Shown: piece by piece, positions 56,501 to 64,000 of the stretch
Layout of the letters: each line of letters opens with the position of its first letter
Numbering within the stretch: position 1 is the first letter of the stretch
Assembly (NCBI GenBank): GCA_947303085.1
Contig: CAMYXP010000002.1
Location: 62,001-126,000 of the forward strand
Origin: an uncultured Bacteroidales bacterium
GTDB taxonomy: Bacteria; Bacteroidota; Bacteroidia; Bacteroidales; F082
DNA length: 64,000 bases
Direction of reading: 5' to 3'
Program-made: the position numbers and the translations under genes
Notes under the pieces: generated by a model
Told to the model about the DNA's origin: nothing
Seen by the model: only the letters and a program-made list of their open reading frames with translations
The model's database searches: none

Positions 56501-57945
56501 GAAATGGTAGGAGTAGAACCTGTTGACTCGATTGTAACAACAATTGATGCAACACGGGCTTGGCCATTAGCATTGAACGCAACCGACGAGGCATCACCTA
56601 TCCAAGTTCCAACATTATTATTGGTTGTATAGCTGCCCGTACTACCAGAAGCAACCGAGAGCCTACTCACATGATTAGAAGTATTATTTCCACCATCGAA
56701 GATGATCTTAGTGATGGTATATCCAGCAGCCACAGAAATGGTTGTAGTGGAACCAGAATAGAGGCGATATTGAGCGGTGGCAAAAGCAGCATCGCTACCA
56801 TAGACAGTAACACCACCCTTTTGCATCTCATCAGGAGAGTTATTACCAGATGAAGTACCTGTTTCCGTTCCAGCGGTGAAAGTCACATCAGTGCCAGTTG
56901 ACGGGGTATTGTCGACGACGGTGAGTTGATAAGTGTCGGAGGAAGTAGCATAGGTTTGGTCTCCAGCATAAGTGGCAGTAATATTGGTTGTACCGACAGC
57001 CACAAGGGTGACAGCGCCAGTCTGGTCGACAGTTGCCACGTCAGTGTTGCTCGAAGCCCAAGTGACAGTGGCACCGCTGATGTTGGTATTGTTTACGTTT
57101 TCCTTCACAGAAGCACTCAACGAACCGGCAGCTGGGCCGTTTTGAAGGTCTGTATTGGTGAGGTAGGTGTCGTCGATGGTGACAGTGGTGGCAGGCAGGA
57201 AGGTAGCACCGACATACACATCCTCGTCAGGCATGGTGAAACTCCAAGTGCCATTATTATTGTTGGTAAGTTGATAGGAAGTGGAGCCTTGGCCAATGAC
57301 ATCCATTGAACCTAGAACATAGTTCGTAGCGGGCTGGGGAGTAAGGGTTACAGAAACACCTTGGGCAGCTGTTTCATGGCTTGATTGAACCGTGCCGTTC
57401 ATCATCGAGTTAATTGTAATATTATGAGTGGTACCACCTCCTCCATTATCAGTAGTTGTAATAGAAATACTGTGCATATACATGGAATTGGTCGAGCAAT
57501 TCACTACAAAAGTCACCGTTCCCGACACTGGAGTTGCAAATTTCAAGTCATAATCTGCAAATTTTGAATTTGTAGAAAGAGAGCATATTGTTTGTGCAGT
57601 TCCTCCGCCAACGCTAATTGTTATATTGCCGACGCCTTTTGAAGTGGTAGCTGCATTCACAGAAATCTTAGTAATGTTAGAAAAAGAGTTTTTACTTGTG
57701 GCTCCTGCACCAGTATAAGAAGCATTAGCTGTTACTTGAACACAGCCTCCTCCAATGGAGGATTGGTATGATTGTCCCGCTTTGTTGCAAGTCCATGAAT
57801 TATTGGCATCTGTCCAATTAGCATTGGTTATCCAATTATACGTTGTCACAGTTTCCGTTTTTGTTTGTCCCCACCCTGCCATTGTCGGCATCATGAAGAC
57901 CAGCAGCGCGAGAGCTGCAAACAATTTTGTAAATGTTTTTTTCAT
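53515..57945 (-). CDS. Large secreted T9SS type A sorting domain protein with Ig-like and DUF5689-like regions
   Basis: Signal peptide; BIG2-like SSNTDVATVDQTGAVTLVAVGTTNITATYAG; C-terminal LQIFDVIGRMVSTQNVNGTELINVNAQGVYVLRLVGTDIKTQKIVVR. Confidence 0.9.
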   Translation of the reverse strand: MKKTFTKLFAALALLVFMMPTMAGWGQTKTETVTTYNWITNANWTDANNSWTCNKAGQSYQSSIGGGCVQVTANASYTGAGATSKNSFSNITKISVNAATTSKGVGNITISVGGGTAQTICSLSTNSKFADYDLKFATPVSGTVTFVVNCSTNSMYMHSISITTTDNGGGGTTHNITINSMMNGTVQSSHETAAQGVSVTLTPQPATNYVLGSMDVIGQGSTSYQLTNNNNGTWSFTMPDEDVYVGATFLPATTVTIDDTYLTNTDLQNGPAAGSLSASVKENVNNTNISGATVTWASSNTDVATVDQTGAVTLVAVGTTNITATYAGDQTYATSSDTYQLTVVDNTPSTGTDVTFTAGTETGTSSGNNSPDEMQKGGVTVYGSDAAFATAQYRLYSGSTTTISVAAGYTITKIIFDGGNNTSNHVSRLSVASGSTGSYTTNNNVGTWIGDASSVAFNANGQARVASIVVTIESTGSTPTISASPSTLNTFSCLSTSTDPSAAQSVAVTGANLTDDITASVGANSVFEISTAENGTYTNSLTLAESNGEVSTTIWVRMKANQTGNPTGTLTLSSTGATSVTIALNGSVVTPMSVADAIDAIDNAANHNVADAYVTGIVSSIVTAYDSQFSNVTFDMVDAVGDQAYLRAYRCGGNDAAYVAVGDVVVVSGSMTLYNNSIYEFNQGCQIVSRTPHQAQQYTLEVTSVSHAGIEVFDATDPDDNNWVSLFEGEDAAQVTEGTPIALSVSAEEGYAISELMVNDVNHVDDIEGGLYTFNMPAQNVTITVTAVSVYNITYSENGVETQAQVLSNTLTLPVGEDLDSEFSFAGWTTTPANIDTPMAAGAQVTIQGDEIFYAVYARIEGREAYYEKVTEDLQDWRGNYLIVQEYESVAFDGSLTELDGGHNVIGVTISNGIINSDDDVNGSIFTIDTYENGYSIQSASGYYIGKTAYSNGLNSSDATAYENTISYNDENECVNILGSASNTVALRFNNASGVSNYRFRYYKDYSQQPIQLYKEVVVSLGTTTYYTRVFVNETVTDKVTITGPSIIPSGKTLDMGENVLTNNLGYAKLIIEDGGQLNCPNAVVATIKKNIDKAWDSENKTGWYTISTPTSSTGFGDVENLKPMDGDNRLYDIYRYKESTMTWENSIGAGFDDDMFEEGRGYLYRKGDTDALEFAGTINVAESYKQSLTVDASVEGLRGFALLGNPYSHNITLKHVVADGNTLDACYVLTGEDAWTTKLTAENDDEIAPCQGFLVQATTAGDAYIHKTAQSSKGRANNDYIKFIVANNQYEDVTFALFDEGHGLNKINHRNSNIQQIYIPKDGESFAVATMADNTQSFNLNFKAMTMGQYKLSFKTKGEFNYLHVIDRMTGEDIDMLLEGEYSFIGSPQDSEARFIVHLGYLPNYDNNGEDIFAYQNGSDIIVSGEGELQIFDVIGRMVSTQNVNGTELINVNAQGVYVLRLVGTDIKTQKIVVR

Positions 57946-58063
57946 ATTTTGTTTGTTTAGTTTTAGTTAGTTATTATTTTGTTATTTCTATTTTTCTTTA
58001 TACTTGCTTTAACCACCTTACCGCGGCTGCCTTAAGGCCTTTAATGGCGTTAATGGCTTTAAA

Positions 58064-58132
58064 GCCTTTAAGGGTGCCGCTGTAACGCCCTTAAGGATGC
58101 CGCTGTAACGCCTTTAATGGTGCCGCCTTAAA
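58064..58132. repeat. Three tandem ~23-bp repeats upstream of large T9SS gene
   Basis: GCCTTTAAGGGTGCCGCTGTAAC / GCCCTTAAGGATGCCGCTGTAAC / GCCTTTAATGGTGCCGCCTTAAA. Confidence 0.75.
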
Positions 58133-58169
58133 ATGAAAAAGGCGTCGGCTGCTTCTTCGTCCGCTTATC

Positions 58170-58315
58170 GTTGTTGAGGTATCGCCAAACACCTACCATG
58201 ATAATAAGCACGAAACAACCCACGCCAAATAGCGTGAGCTTTCCGCATTCTTACTCCATCATGGTATTTAAAAACTGGCGATTTTCAACAACCTGGAATA
58301 AGAGCGCAAAGCTCT
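58170..58315. ncRNA. Candidate structured RNA / repeat element, copy B
   Basis: Helices GTTGTTGA/TCAACAAC, TCGCCA/TGGCGA, TACCATGAT/ATCATGGTA, CACGC/GCGTG, AGAGC-GCAAA-GCTCT; same architecture as 6947-7079. Confidence 0.55.
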
Positions 58316-58443
58316 GTTTTTTAATATGTTACAATTTTATCTTCTACACAATCTTTTTGTTTTACAATAGCGATTTTTCGCGGTGCAAAATTAGCATTAA
58401 TTTTTAAATTACAGATGTTATATTAATAAAAATTTACAAAAAA

Positions 58444-58463
58444 AGAGACGGATATCCGTCTCT
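58444..58463. repeat. Palindromic dispersed repeat (AGAGACG...CGTCTCT family)
   Basis: AGAGACGGATATCCGTCTCT perfect 20-bp palindrome followed by ACA. Confidence 0.75.
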
Positions 58464-58540
58464 ACATTAAGATTTCTCCGCTCCGCTTCGCTACGGTCGA
58501 AATGACGAAGTGAAAGGTCATTCCGGTCGAAATGACGGGG

Positions 58541-59785
58541 TTAATGCATCAACTTTCCCTTAATCACCATCCTCTCCACCTTGTTCGCACCGTAGTAATA
58601 CGGCATAAACTCCAGCTGCGTCATCGGCTTGGTGATAATCACATTAGCGATCTTGCCTTTGGTGATTGAGCCGAGCTCGTTAGCGACATCCATAGCGTAG
58701 GCGGTGTTCAGAGTGGTTGCATTCAATGCCTCCTCAGGTGTCATGCGATAGCGGATGCAGGCACATGAGAGCACAAACTGCATATTGCCCGACGGCGATG
58801 TCCCAGGGTTGAAGTCGGATGCCATTGCAACTGGCAGACCGGCGTTAATCATATCGCGCACTGGTGAAAGCGGCAAGTTCAAGAAGAACGCGCAGCCAGG
58901 CAACACCGTAGGCATGGTGTCGGAGCCTTTCAAAGCCTCGATTTCCTCTTTTCCCATCTGCTCGAGATGGTCAACAGAAATAGCGCCGTATTTCACGCCC
59001 ACCTGCACGCCGCCCGACACAGCCATCTCGTTGGCATGGATCTTCGGGCGCATGCCGTATTTGATGCCCGCCATCAAGATTCTTTCAGTATCTTCAACGG
59101 TGAAAAAGCCCTTGTCGCAGAAAACATCAATGAAATCTGCCAAATCCTCAGCCGCAACAAGCGGAATCATCTCGTTGATGACGAGATCGACATAGTCTTC
59201 CTGATGTCCGCGATACTCCATCGGGATGCCGTGAGCGCCAAGGAAATTCGACTTTATCGTCATCGGTGAGTTTTCCTTCAAACGACGAATCACACGCAGA
59301 AGCTTCAGCTCGCTCTCGGTAGTCAATCCGTAGCCGCTCTTTATCTCGACAGCGCCGGTTCCCATGCGCATTATCTCATCCAAGCGCTGCATTGCCGACT
59401 CGTAAAGCTCGTCTTCGCTAGCTGCTGCTGTGGCTTTCGCCGAGTTGAGGATGCCTCCTCCCCTTTTTGCGATCTCTTCGTAGCTCAAGCCACGAATCTT
59501 GTCGCAAAACTCCATCTCGCGCGAGTTGGCGTACACCAAGTGTGTGTGCGAGTCGCAGAACGCAGGCAAGACCAAACCGCCCTTGGCATCGACGACTTTT
59601 CTCTCTTTCGCCATATATTCCTGGTATTTCTGAGATTTCATCTCGCCATAGTCGGCAATCTTGCTACCTTTTATATATAGGTATGCATTCTTGATACGCT
59701 TAACGTCCGACATCGCGGAGCCGGCCTTCCACAGACTGCCGTCCTCCACGATGCCGCAAAGTTCTTTAATATTAATGATTAGCAT
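58541..59785 (-). CDS. hutI: Imidazolonepropionase
   Basis: VLPAFCDSHTHLVYANSRE, GAVEIKSGYGLTTESELK, ASDFNPGTSPSGNM. Confidence 0.95.
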   Translation of the reverse strand: MLIINIKELCGIVEDGSLWKAGSAMSDVKRIKNAYLYIKGSKIADYGEMKSQKYQEYMAKERKVVDAKGGLVLPAFCDSHTHLVYANSREMEFCDKIRGLSYEEIAKRGGGILNSAKATAAASEDELYESAMQRLDEIMRMGTGAVEIKSGYGLTTESELKLLRVIRRLKENSPMTIKSNFLGAHGIPMEYRGHQEDYVDLVINEMIPLVAAEDLADFIDVFCDKGFFTVEDTERILMAGIKYGMRPKIHANEMAVSGGVQVGVKYGAISVDHLEQMGKEEIEALKGSDTMPTVLPGCAFFLNLPLSPVRDMINAGLPVAMASDFNPGTSPSGNMQFVLSCACIRYRMTPEEALNATTLNTAYAMDVANELGSITKGKIANVIITKPMTQLEFMPYYYGANKVERMVIKGKLMH

Positions 59786-59795
59786 ATTTAAAATT

Positions 59796-59822
59796 GCCAA
59801 TAGCCAATAGCCAACGGCTAAT
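59796..59822. repeat. 7-bp tandem repeat (GCCAATA family)
   Basis: GCCAATA GCCAATA GCCAACG GCTAAT. Confidence 0.7.
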
Positions 59823-60867
59823 GTTTATAAATATTCTGCCAATTCTTGTATTCACGTTTCTTCCACGGTCCGTTGTGATATACGTATGACGCAATCATCG
59901 GGATGACAGTTGTACCTTCAGCGTAGACCATCTGCTGGAGCTTCTCGCTCACCTTGCCCCATGAACCTGCCTCGAGCAATGTCGATGATGAGCAGGCGCC
60001 GTCGCGCACGTCGGCAACGGTGATCTGGATAGCGTATTTGTGCATTGGCACCTCATGTCCAAGGATTTCAGCACAGACAACGGTGTCTTGAGCGAAGTTC
60101 TTAGGTGTGCCGCCACCGACCATAAACAAACCTGTTTGTGGTGCAGCCATCTTGATTTCTGTCAGCTCGAGGAAGTCGGCCACTGAGTCGATGCTCACGT
60201 ATGGCTTGCCGGCTTTCTTGCGCTCCCACTGGTGCAGACCGATACCGAAACCTGCTGAAGAATCCGAAAATGCCGGGCAGAACATCGGGACGCCGCACTC
60301 GTAGCATGTCTGGATGAGGCTGTCTTTCTTCACGCCGTGGCCTTCATGCAGCCATTTACCGAGATTCCACAGGAACTCGCGTGATGAATACGGACGTGGC
60401 TCGAGGATGTTGGCCAGCTCGTAAGTGGCGTGGTCACACACCTGAAGCTGTTCCTCATCGATGAAAGTATCATAGATACGGTCGATGTAGAGCTCACGAA
60501 GCTTTGTGTCAGGGATGATGTTCTCTTTTTCGCCGATATAGTGTTTGAAACCAAGGGCTTCGAAGAGGTCCATATCGATAACTGAAGCGCCTGTCGAGAC
60601 GACGACATCAATCATTTTGTTGCGAACCATGTCGACGTAAACCTGCATACAGCCTGCCGCTGAGGTTGAACCTGCCAGAGTGAGGATGTTGGTGCAGTTC
60701 TTTTCCTTCACCATCATCATATAAATGTCAGCTGCGCGGGCGGTGTCGCGTGAGGTGAACGACATGTTACGCATTGCATCGATGATTTCTGTTGAGTCGT
60801 ACTTCTTGATGTCGATGTGCTTCACGACATTCTTCAATAAGTCTTTCTTTTCAAGTTTTCTTGCCAT
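59818..60867 (-). CDS. Deoxyhypusine synthase family protein
   Basis: NILTLAGSTSAAGCMQVYVDMVRNKMIDVVVSTGASVIDMD; start trimmed to MARKLEKKD. Confidence 0.85.
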   Translation of the reverse strand: MARKLEKKDLLKNVVKHIDIKKYDSTEIIDAMRNMSFTSRDTARAADIYMMMVKEKNCTNILTLAGSTSAAGCMQVYVDMVRNKMIDVVVSTGASVIDMDLFEALGFKHYIGEKENIIPDTKLRELYIDRIYDTFIDEEQLQVCDHATYELANILEPRPYSSREFLWNLGKWLHEGHGVKKDSLIQTCYECGVPMFCPAFSDSSAGFGIGLHQWERKKAGKPYVSIDSVADFLELTEIKMAAPQTGLFMVGGGTPKNFAQDTVVCAEILGHEVPMHKYAIQITVADVRDGACSSSTLLEAGSWGKVSEKLQQMVYAEGTTVIPMIASYVYHNGPWKKREYKNWQNIYKH

Positions 60868-60952
60868 TTTATTTAGTTTTTTAATTGTTATGTTTCCTTT
60901 TAACCTGCAAAAATACAAAATATATTACATAGTACAAAAAAAAGTAAAAAAA

Positions 60953-60983
60953 TCTAAGGTCTAAAGTCTAAAGTCTAAGGTCT
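60953..60983. repeat. 7-bp tandem repeat (GTCTAAR family) between divergent genes
   Basis: TCTAAGGTCTAAAGTCTAAAGTCTAAGGTCT. Confidence 0.8.
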
Positions 60984-61013
60984 TTTTGTATCTTTGCGAA
61001 AATTTTATTCATC

Positions 61014-61499
61014 ATGAAAAAATTATTGCTCGCGACACTTATTTCAATAGCGTTTTTAGCCTCTTGCGGAAGCTCCGACAGCAACAACAAAACTAATTCT
61101 CAAGAAGAGGTAACCGCTTCAGAATCAACTGATAACGATTCATATATCAAAGTTTTGACATATAACAAATTTCTCAAAAAAGTTTGGGATTTCGAAAAAT
61201 ACACCGACACCTTCATCTATGCCGGCAACAGGCCTTGCGTCATCGATTTCTACGCCACCTGGTGCGGTCCATGCAAGAGAGTAGCCCCTATCATGGAAAA
61301 ACTCGCCAAGGAATTCGACGGGAAAGTCGATTTCTATAAAGTCGACACCGACGAAGAGCAGAAACTCGCCGCGATATTGAAAATCAGGAACATACCTTCA
61401 ATTTTCTACATCAGAGGCGACGAACAGCCCGGCTATACAGTAGGTGCCAACACTGAGGAGTTTTATCGCGCACATATTAACAAGATGCTCAGTGAATAA
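61014..61499 (+). CDS. Thioredoxin-fold lipoprotein
   Basis: Lipobox AFLASCG; VIDFYATWCGPCKRVAPIMEKLAKEF. Confidence 0.93.
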   Translation: MKKLLLATLISIAFLASCGSSDSNNKTNSQEEVTASESTDNDSYIKVLTYNKFLKKVWDFEKYTDTFIYAGNRPCVIDFYATWCGPCKRVAPIMEKLAKEFDGKVDFYKVDTDEEQKLAAILKIRNIPSIFYIRGDEQPGYTVGANTEEFYRAHINKMLSE

Positions 61500-62100
61500 C
61501 ATTTTCCCGACATCGTATCTTCCTGGCATTCAATATGTTGCGCTGTTTTTAAAAAATGAGGCGCCTCGCATCGAATTGTTCGAGACGTATCAGAAACAGT
61601 CGTGCCGCACCCGCTGTAACGTAATGACAGCCAACGGTTTACAAACATTGACAGTTCCTATCGTCAAAACCAACGGCAACCATACCCTAACGAAAGACAT
61701 CGCCATAAGCTATCGTGAGCCTTGGCAACAGATTCACCAACGCTGTCTGGAGGCTGCCTATCGCAAAACACCGTTTTTCGACTACTATTTCCCTTATCTT
61801 GAAAAAGTTTTCACAACAAGATTTGAAAAACTCATCGACTTGAACGAGTTTTGTCTGAAATTTATTCTTAAAACATTGAAAATCAATAAGGAAATAGTTT
61901 ACACCGAAGATTTTACTCCTATTTCCGATTCGGAAGATTATAGAATAAAACTATCGAAATGGTCGCCTGAAACGACTGATTTTCCTAAATATTACCAAGT
62001 TTTCGACGATCGCCAGCCATTCATCTCAAATCTGTCAGTAATAGATTTGATCTTCAACGAAGGACCGGAAGCGGTTAATTACCTGGATACGCTATTCTGA
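61492..62100 (+). CDS. WbqC-like family protein (GTG start)
   Basis: SYLPGIQYVALFLKNEAPRIELFETYQKQSCRTRCNVMTANGLQTLTVPI; GTG at 61492 overlaps the thioredoxin 3' end. Confidence 0.85.
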   Translation: MNNIFPTSYLPGIQYVALFLKNEAPRIELFETYQKQSCRTRCNVMTANGLQTLTVPIVKTNGNHTLTKDIAISYREPWQQIHQRCLEAAYRKTPFFDYYFPYLEKVFTTRFEKLIDLNEFCLKFILKTLKINKEIVYTEDFTPISDSEDYRIKLSKWSPETTDFPKYYQVFDDRQPFISNLSVIDLIFNEGPEAVNYLDTLF

Positions 62101-64000
62101 CGTGATAGATACTCATCAGCTTCTTCTTCAGCACCTTCTTCGTGACGTTGATGTCGTGGAAGGTGATGTTGGTGTTGTCGAACTGATTTGCCTTCATCTG
62201 TCCGTCGATGATGTTGTCGACAAGTTTATTCAATGATTCCTCGGTTTTATCTTTCATGCTACGTGAGGCGGCTTCCACAGCGTCGCACATCATCAGCACG
62301 GCGGTCTCCTTCGAGAACGGCACAGGACCGTGATAGCAGAAGTCGCGTTCGTCGACGCCGTCAGGGTTTTCACGCAGTTCCATCTGATAGAAATACTCGG
62401 TGCGGCGGGTGCCGTGGTGAGTTCTCACAAAGTCGATAATCTGCTCAGGAATATGGTATTCGCGACAGATCTCGATGCCGTCGATCACGTGGCTGATGAT
62501 AATCTGGGCGCTCTCGGTATATGAGACGTCGTCGTGAGGGTTATACTTACCATTCTGATTTTCAATGAAATAGAAAGGATTCCTGGTCTTTCCGATGTCG
62601 TGATACATGGCGCCTGTGCGGACGAGCAGCGGGTTGCCACCTATATTATATATAACCTCTTCGCAAAGGTCGGCCACCTGCATCGCATGCTGGAAGGTAC
62701 CTGGTGCCTCGGAAGCTAGTTTGCGCAGCAGCGGACTGTTGGTGTTGCTCAGCTCGAGCAGCGAGAGGTCGGTGACGAAGCCGAAGACACGCTCAAACAG
62801 GAACGCGAGCGGCAGCGAGAGCATGGTGAAGAAGGCGTTGCCGGCGTAGATGATGACGACACGCCACGAGAAGGCGTCGAAACCACCGTCGAAGATAAGC
62901 ATCATGCCCAGATACACGATGACGTAGGTCAGGAATACCGCCAGCGAAGTGCCGAAATAACTGGCTCTGCGGGTGCGGCGTATCATGCTGAACACCGCCA
63001 CGAACGACACCAGCAGCTGCACAAAGAAATACTGGAACGGGTTAGGCACCGCTAAGCTTATGATTATCAGCGTCATAACCTGCACCACTATGGACACGCG
63101 CGCGTCGAAGAACGTCATCAACAGCATCGCCATGATCGCGACCGGCATAAAGTAGATGAAGGTCGGAGCAAACTTCAGCAGCAGGAAAGACGGTACGATA
63201 GTAAACAGCATCAACAGCAAAATAAGGTTGATGTAACGCAGATGCTCGAAAATATCGGGGCGTAACAGCTTGAGTGTCAGGTACAAAGCCAAGAAGACAA
63301 TGCTCACAAGCAACAGCTGGCCGTAGAAAACAAAGTTTTTGCTGAAGAAATTGTTCTCGGTGATATCGGCGTATTCGCGCTGTAACGAGCTGAGTACCTG
63401 ATACTTATATTCTGTAACAATCTCGCCTTCCATGATGATCAGCTCATCTTTCTGAACCATACCAAAAGTGAGCATGATATTGTCGACAGCCATCTTCTCG
63501 GCCTGTTTTGTCATGCTCTCCGAATAAATCACATTTTGGCGCAGCGAGCTATGTAACAAATTGTTAATCAATTGCATAGTACTGTAGTCGGAGATGCTTG
63601 TCAGGCGGCCGTGGATGTAAGCCGAAGCCGATGCCATGGTGTTGAGGTCACCGTAGAGGCAGTTGGTTTGAATCTTGTTGCGCACCACCACCACCTGCTC
63701 GTCGCCCTTGAAACTGTTGGTGCGGTCGTTTTTCGCCACCACGCCGTTGTTTTCGATATGGTCGTAGATATTTACAATGAGATTTTCGTAATATGCCTTG
63801 TCGCCGATGGTGTCATTCCATTGATCTTCAAAGTCTTTCAGCAGTTTTTCGCGGCCGTTTTCAGTGCCGAGAGCGTCGAAGACGAAGATAGGCTCGATGT
63901 TTTTCAAAGCCTCTTCCTTCTCCTTTCTCACTTCATCGTCGGTCTTGTAAATCGGGAAGTTGAACGGAGCATAAAGCGTTTCGTGCTGCCATGGGCGCAT
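62075..64000 (-). CDS. 7TM-HD family phosphohydrolase (PgpH-like c-di-AMP phosphodiesterase), 5' end at or beyond window edge
   Basis: Multiple TMs then HD motif TGAMYHDIGKTRNPFYFIENQ...HVIDGIEICREYHIPEQIIDFVRTHHGT. Confidence 0.92.
   Translation of the reverse strand: MRPWQHETLYAPFNFPIYKTDDEVRKEKEEALKNIEPIFVFDALGTENGREKLLKDFEDQWNDTIGDKAYYENLIVNIYDHIENNGVVAKNDRTNSFKGDEQVVVVRNKIQTNCLYGDLNTMASASAYIHGRLTSISDYSTMQLINNLLHSSLRQNVIYSESMTKQAEKMAVDNIMLTFGMVQKDELIIMEGEIVTEYKYQVLSSLQREYADITENNFFSKNFVFYGQLLLVSIVFLALYLTLKLLRPDIFEHLRYINLILLLMLFTIVPSFLLLKFAPTFIYFMPVAIMAMLLMTFFDARVSIVVQVMTLIIISLAVPNPFQYFFVQLLVSFVAVFSMIRRTRRASYFGTSLAVFLTYVIVYLGMMLIFDGGFDAFSWRVVIIYAGNAFFTMLSLPLAFLFERVFGFVTDLSLLELSNTNSPLLRKLASEAPGTFQHAMQVADLCEEVIYNIGGNPLLVRTGAMYHDIGKTRNPFYFIENQNGKYNPHDDVSYTESAQIIISHVIDGIEICREYHIPEQIIDFVRTHHGTRRTEYFYQMELRENPDGVDERDFCYHGPVPFSKETAVLMMCDAVEAASRSMKDKTEESLNKLVDNIIDGQMKANQFDNTNITFHDINVTKKVLKKKLMSIYHVRIAYPGN

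Overview
This 64 kb window looks like a Bacteroidota/Bacteroidales chromosome. The evidence is TAnnTTTG-type -7 boxes, T9SS sorting domains, DUF4295, DUF6266, DUF4301 and type B L31. Most of it is a housekeeping core: rpsA, infC-rpmI-rplT with thrS, lon, rpmE2, serC-serA-DUF1015, gcvT, rpsO-pnp-rpoD, rpe, pepD, rimO-ftsY, rpmG-DUF4295, ftcD, hutI, a deoxyhypusine synthase-like gene and a PgpH-like HD hydrolase. Accessory stretches lie at about 4.4-8.8 kb, 13-18.8 kb (WYL regulator, PDDEXK_4 nuclease, unknown protein, XRE regulator) and 52-58.5 kb (Fic protein, small CTERM-like protein, giant T9SS protein, between ftcD and hutI). No rRNA, tRNA or CRISPR array was recognised. The best leads are non-coding. 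(1) Two intergenic elements (6947-7079 and 58170-58315) share internal-loop sequences and stem order while their helices differ by compensatory changes, which suggests a structured RNA family. (2) A possible ~100-nt sRNA at 13047-13147 has two tandem hairpins with 20/21-identical loops, differing stems and a terminal T-run. (3) A 62-nt leader is 59/62 identical at two loci and sits exactly 33 nt before an ATG each time. (4) infC has no in-frame ATG/GTG/TTG upstream of its conserved N-terminus and probably starts at AUA. Families of dispersed palindromes and 7-bp tandem repeats also recur between genes. All names come from reading sequence and recalling families; no database search was run.
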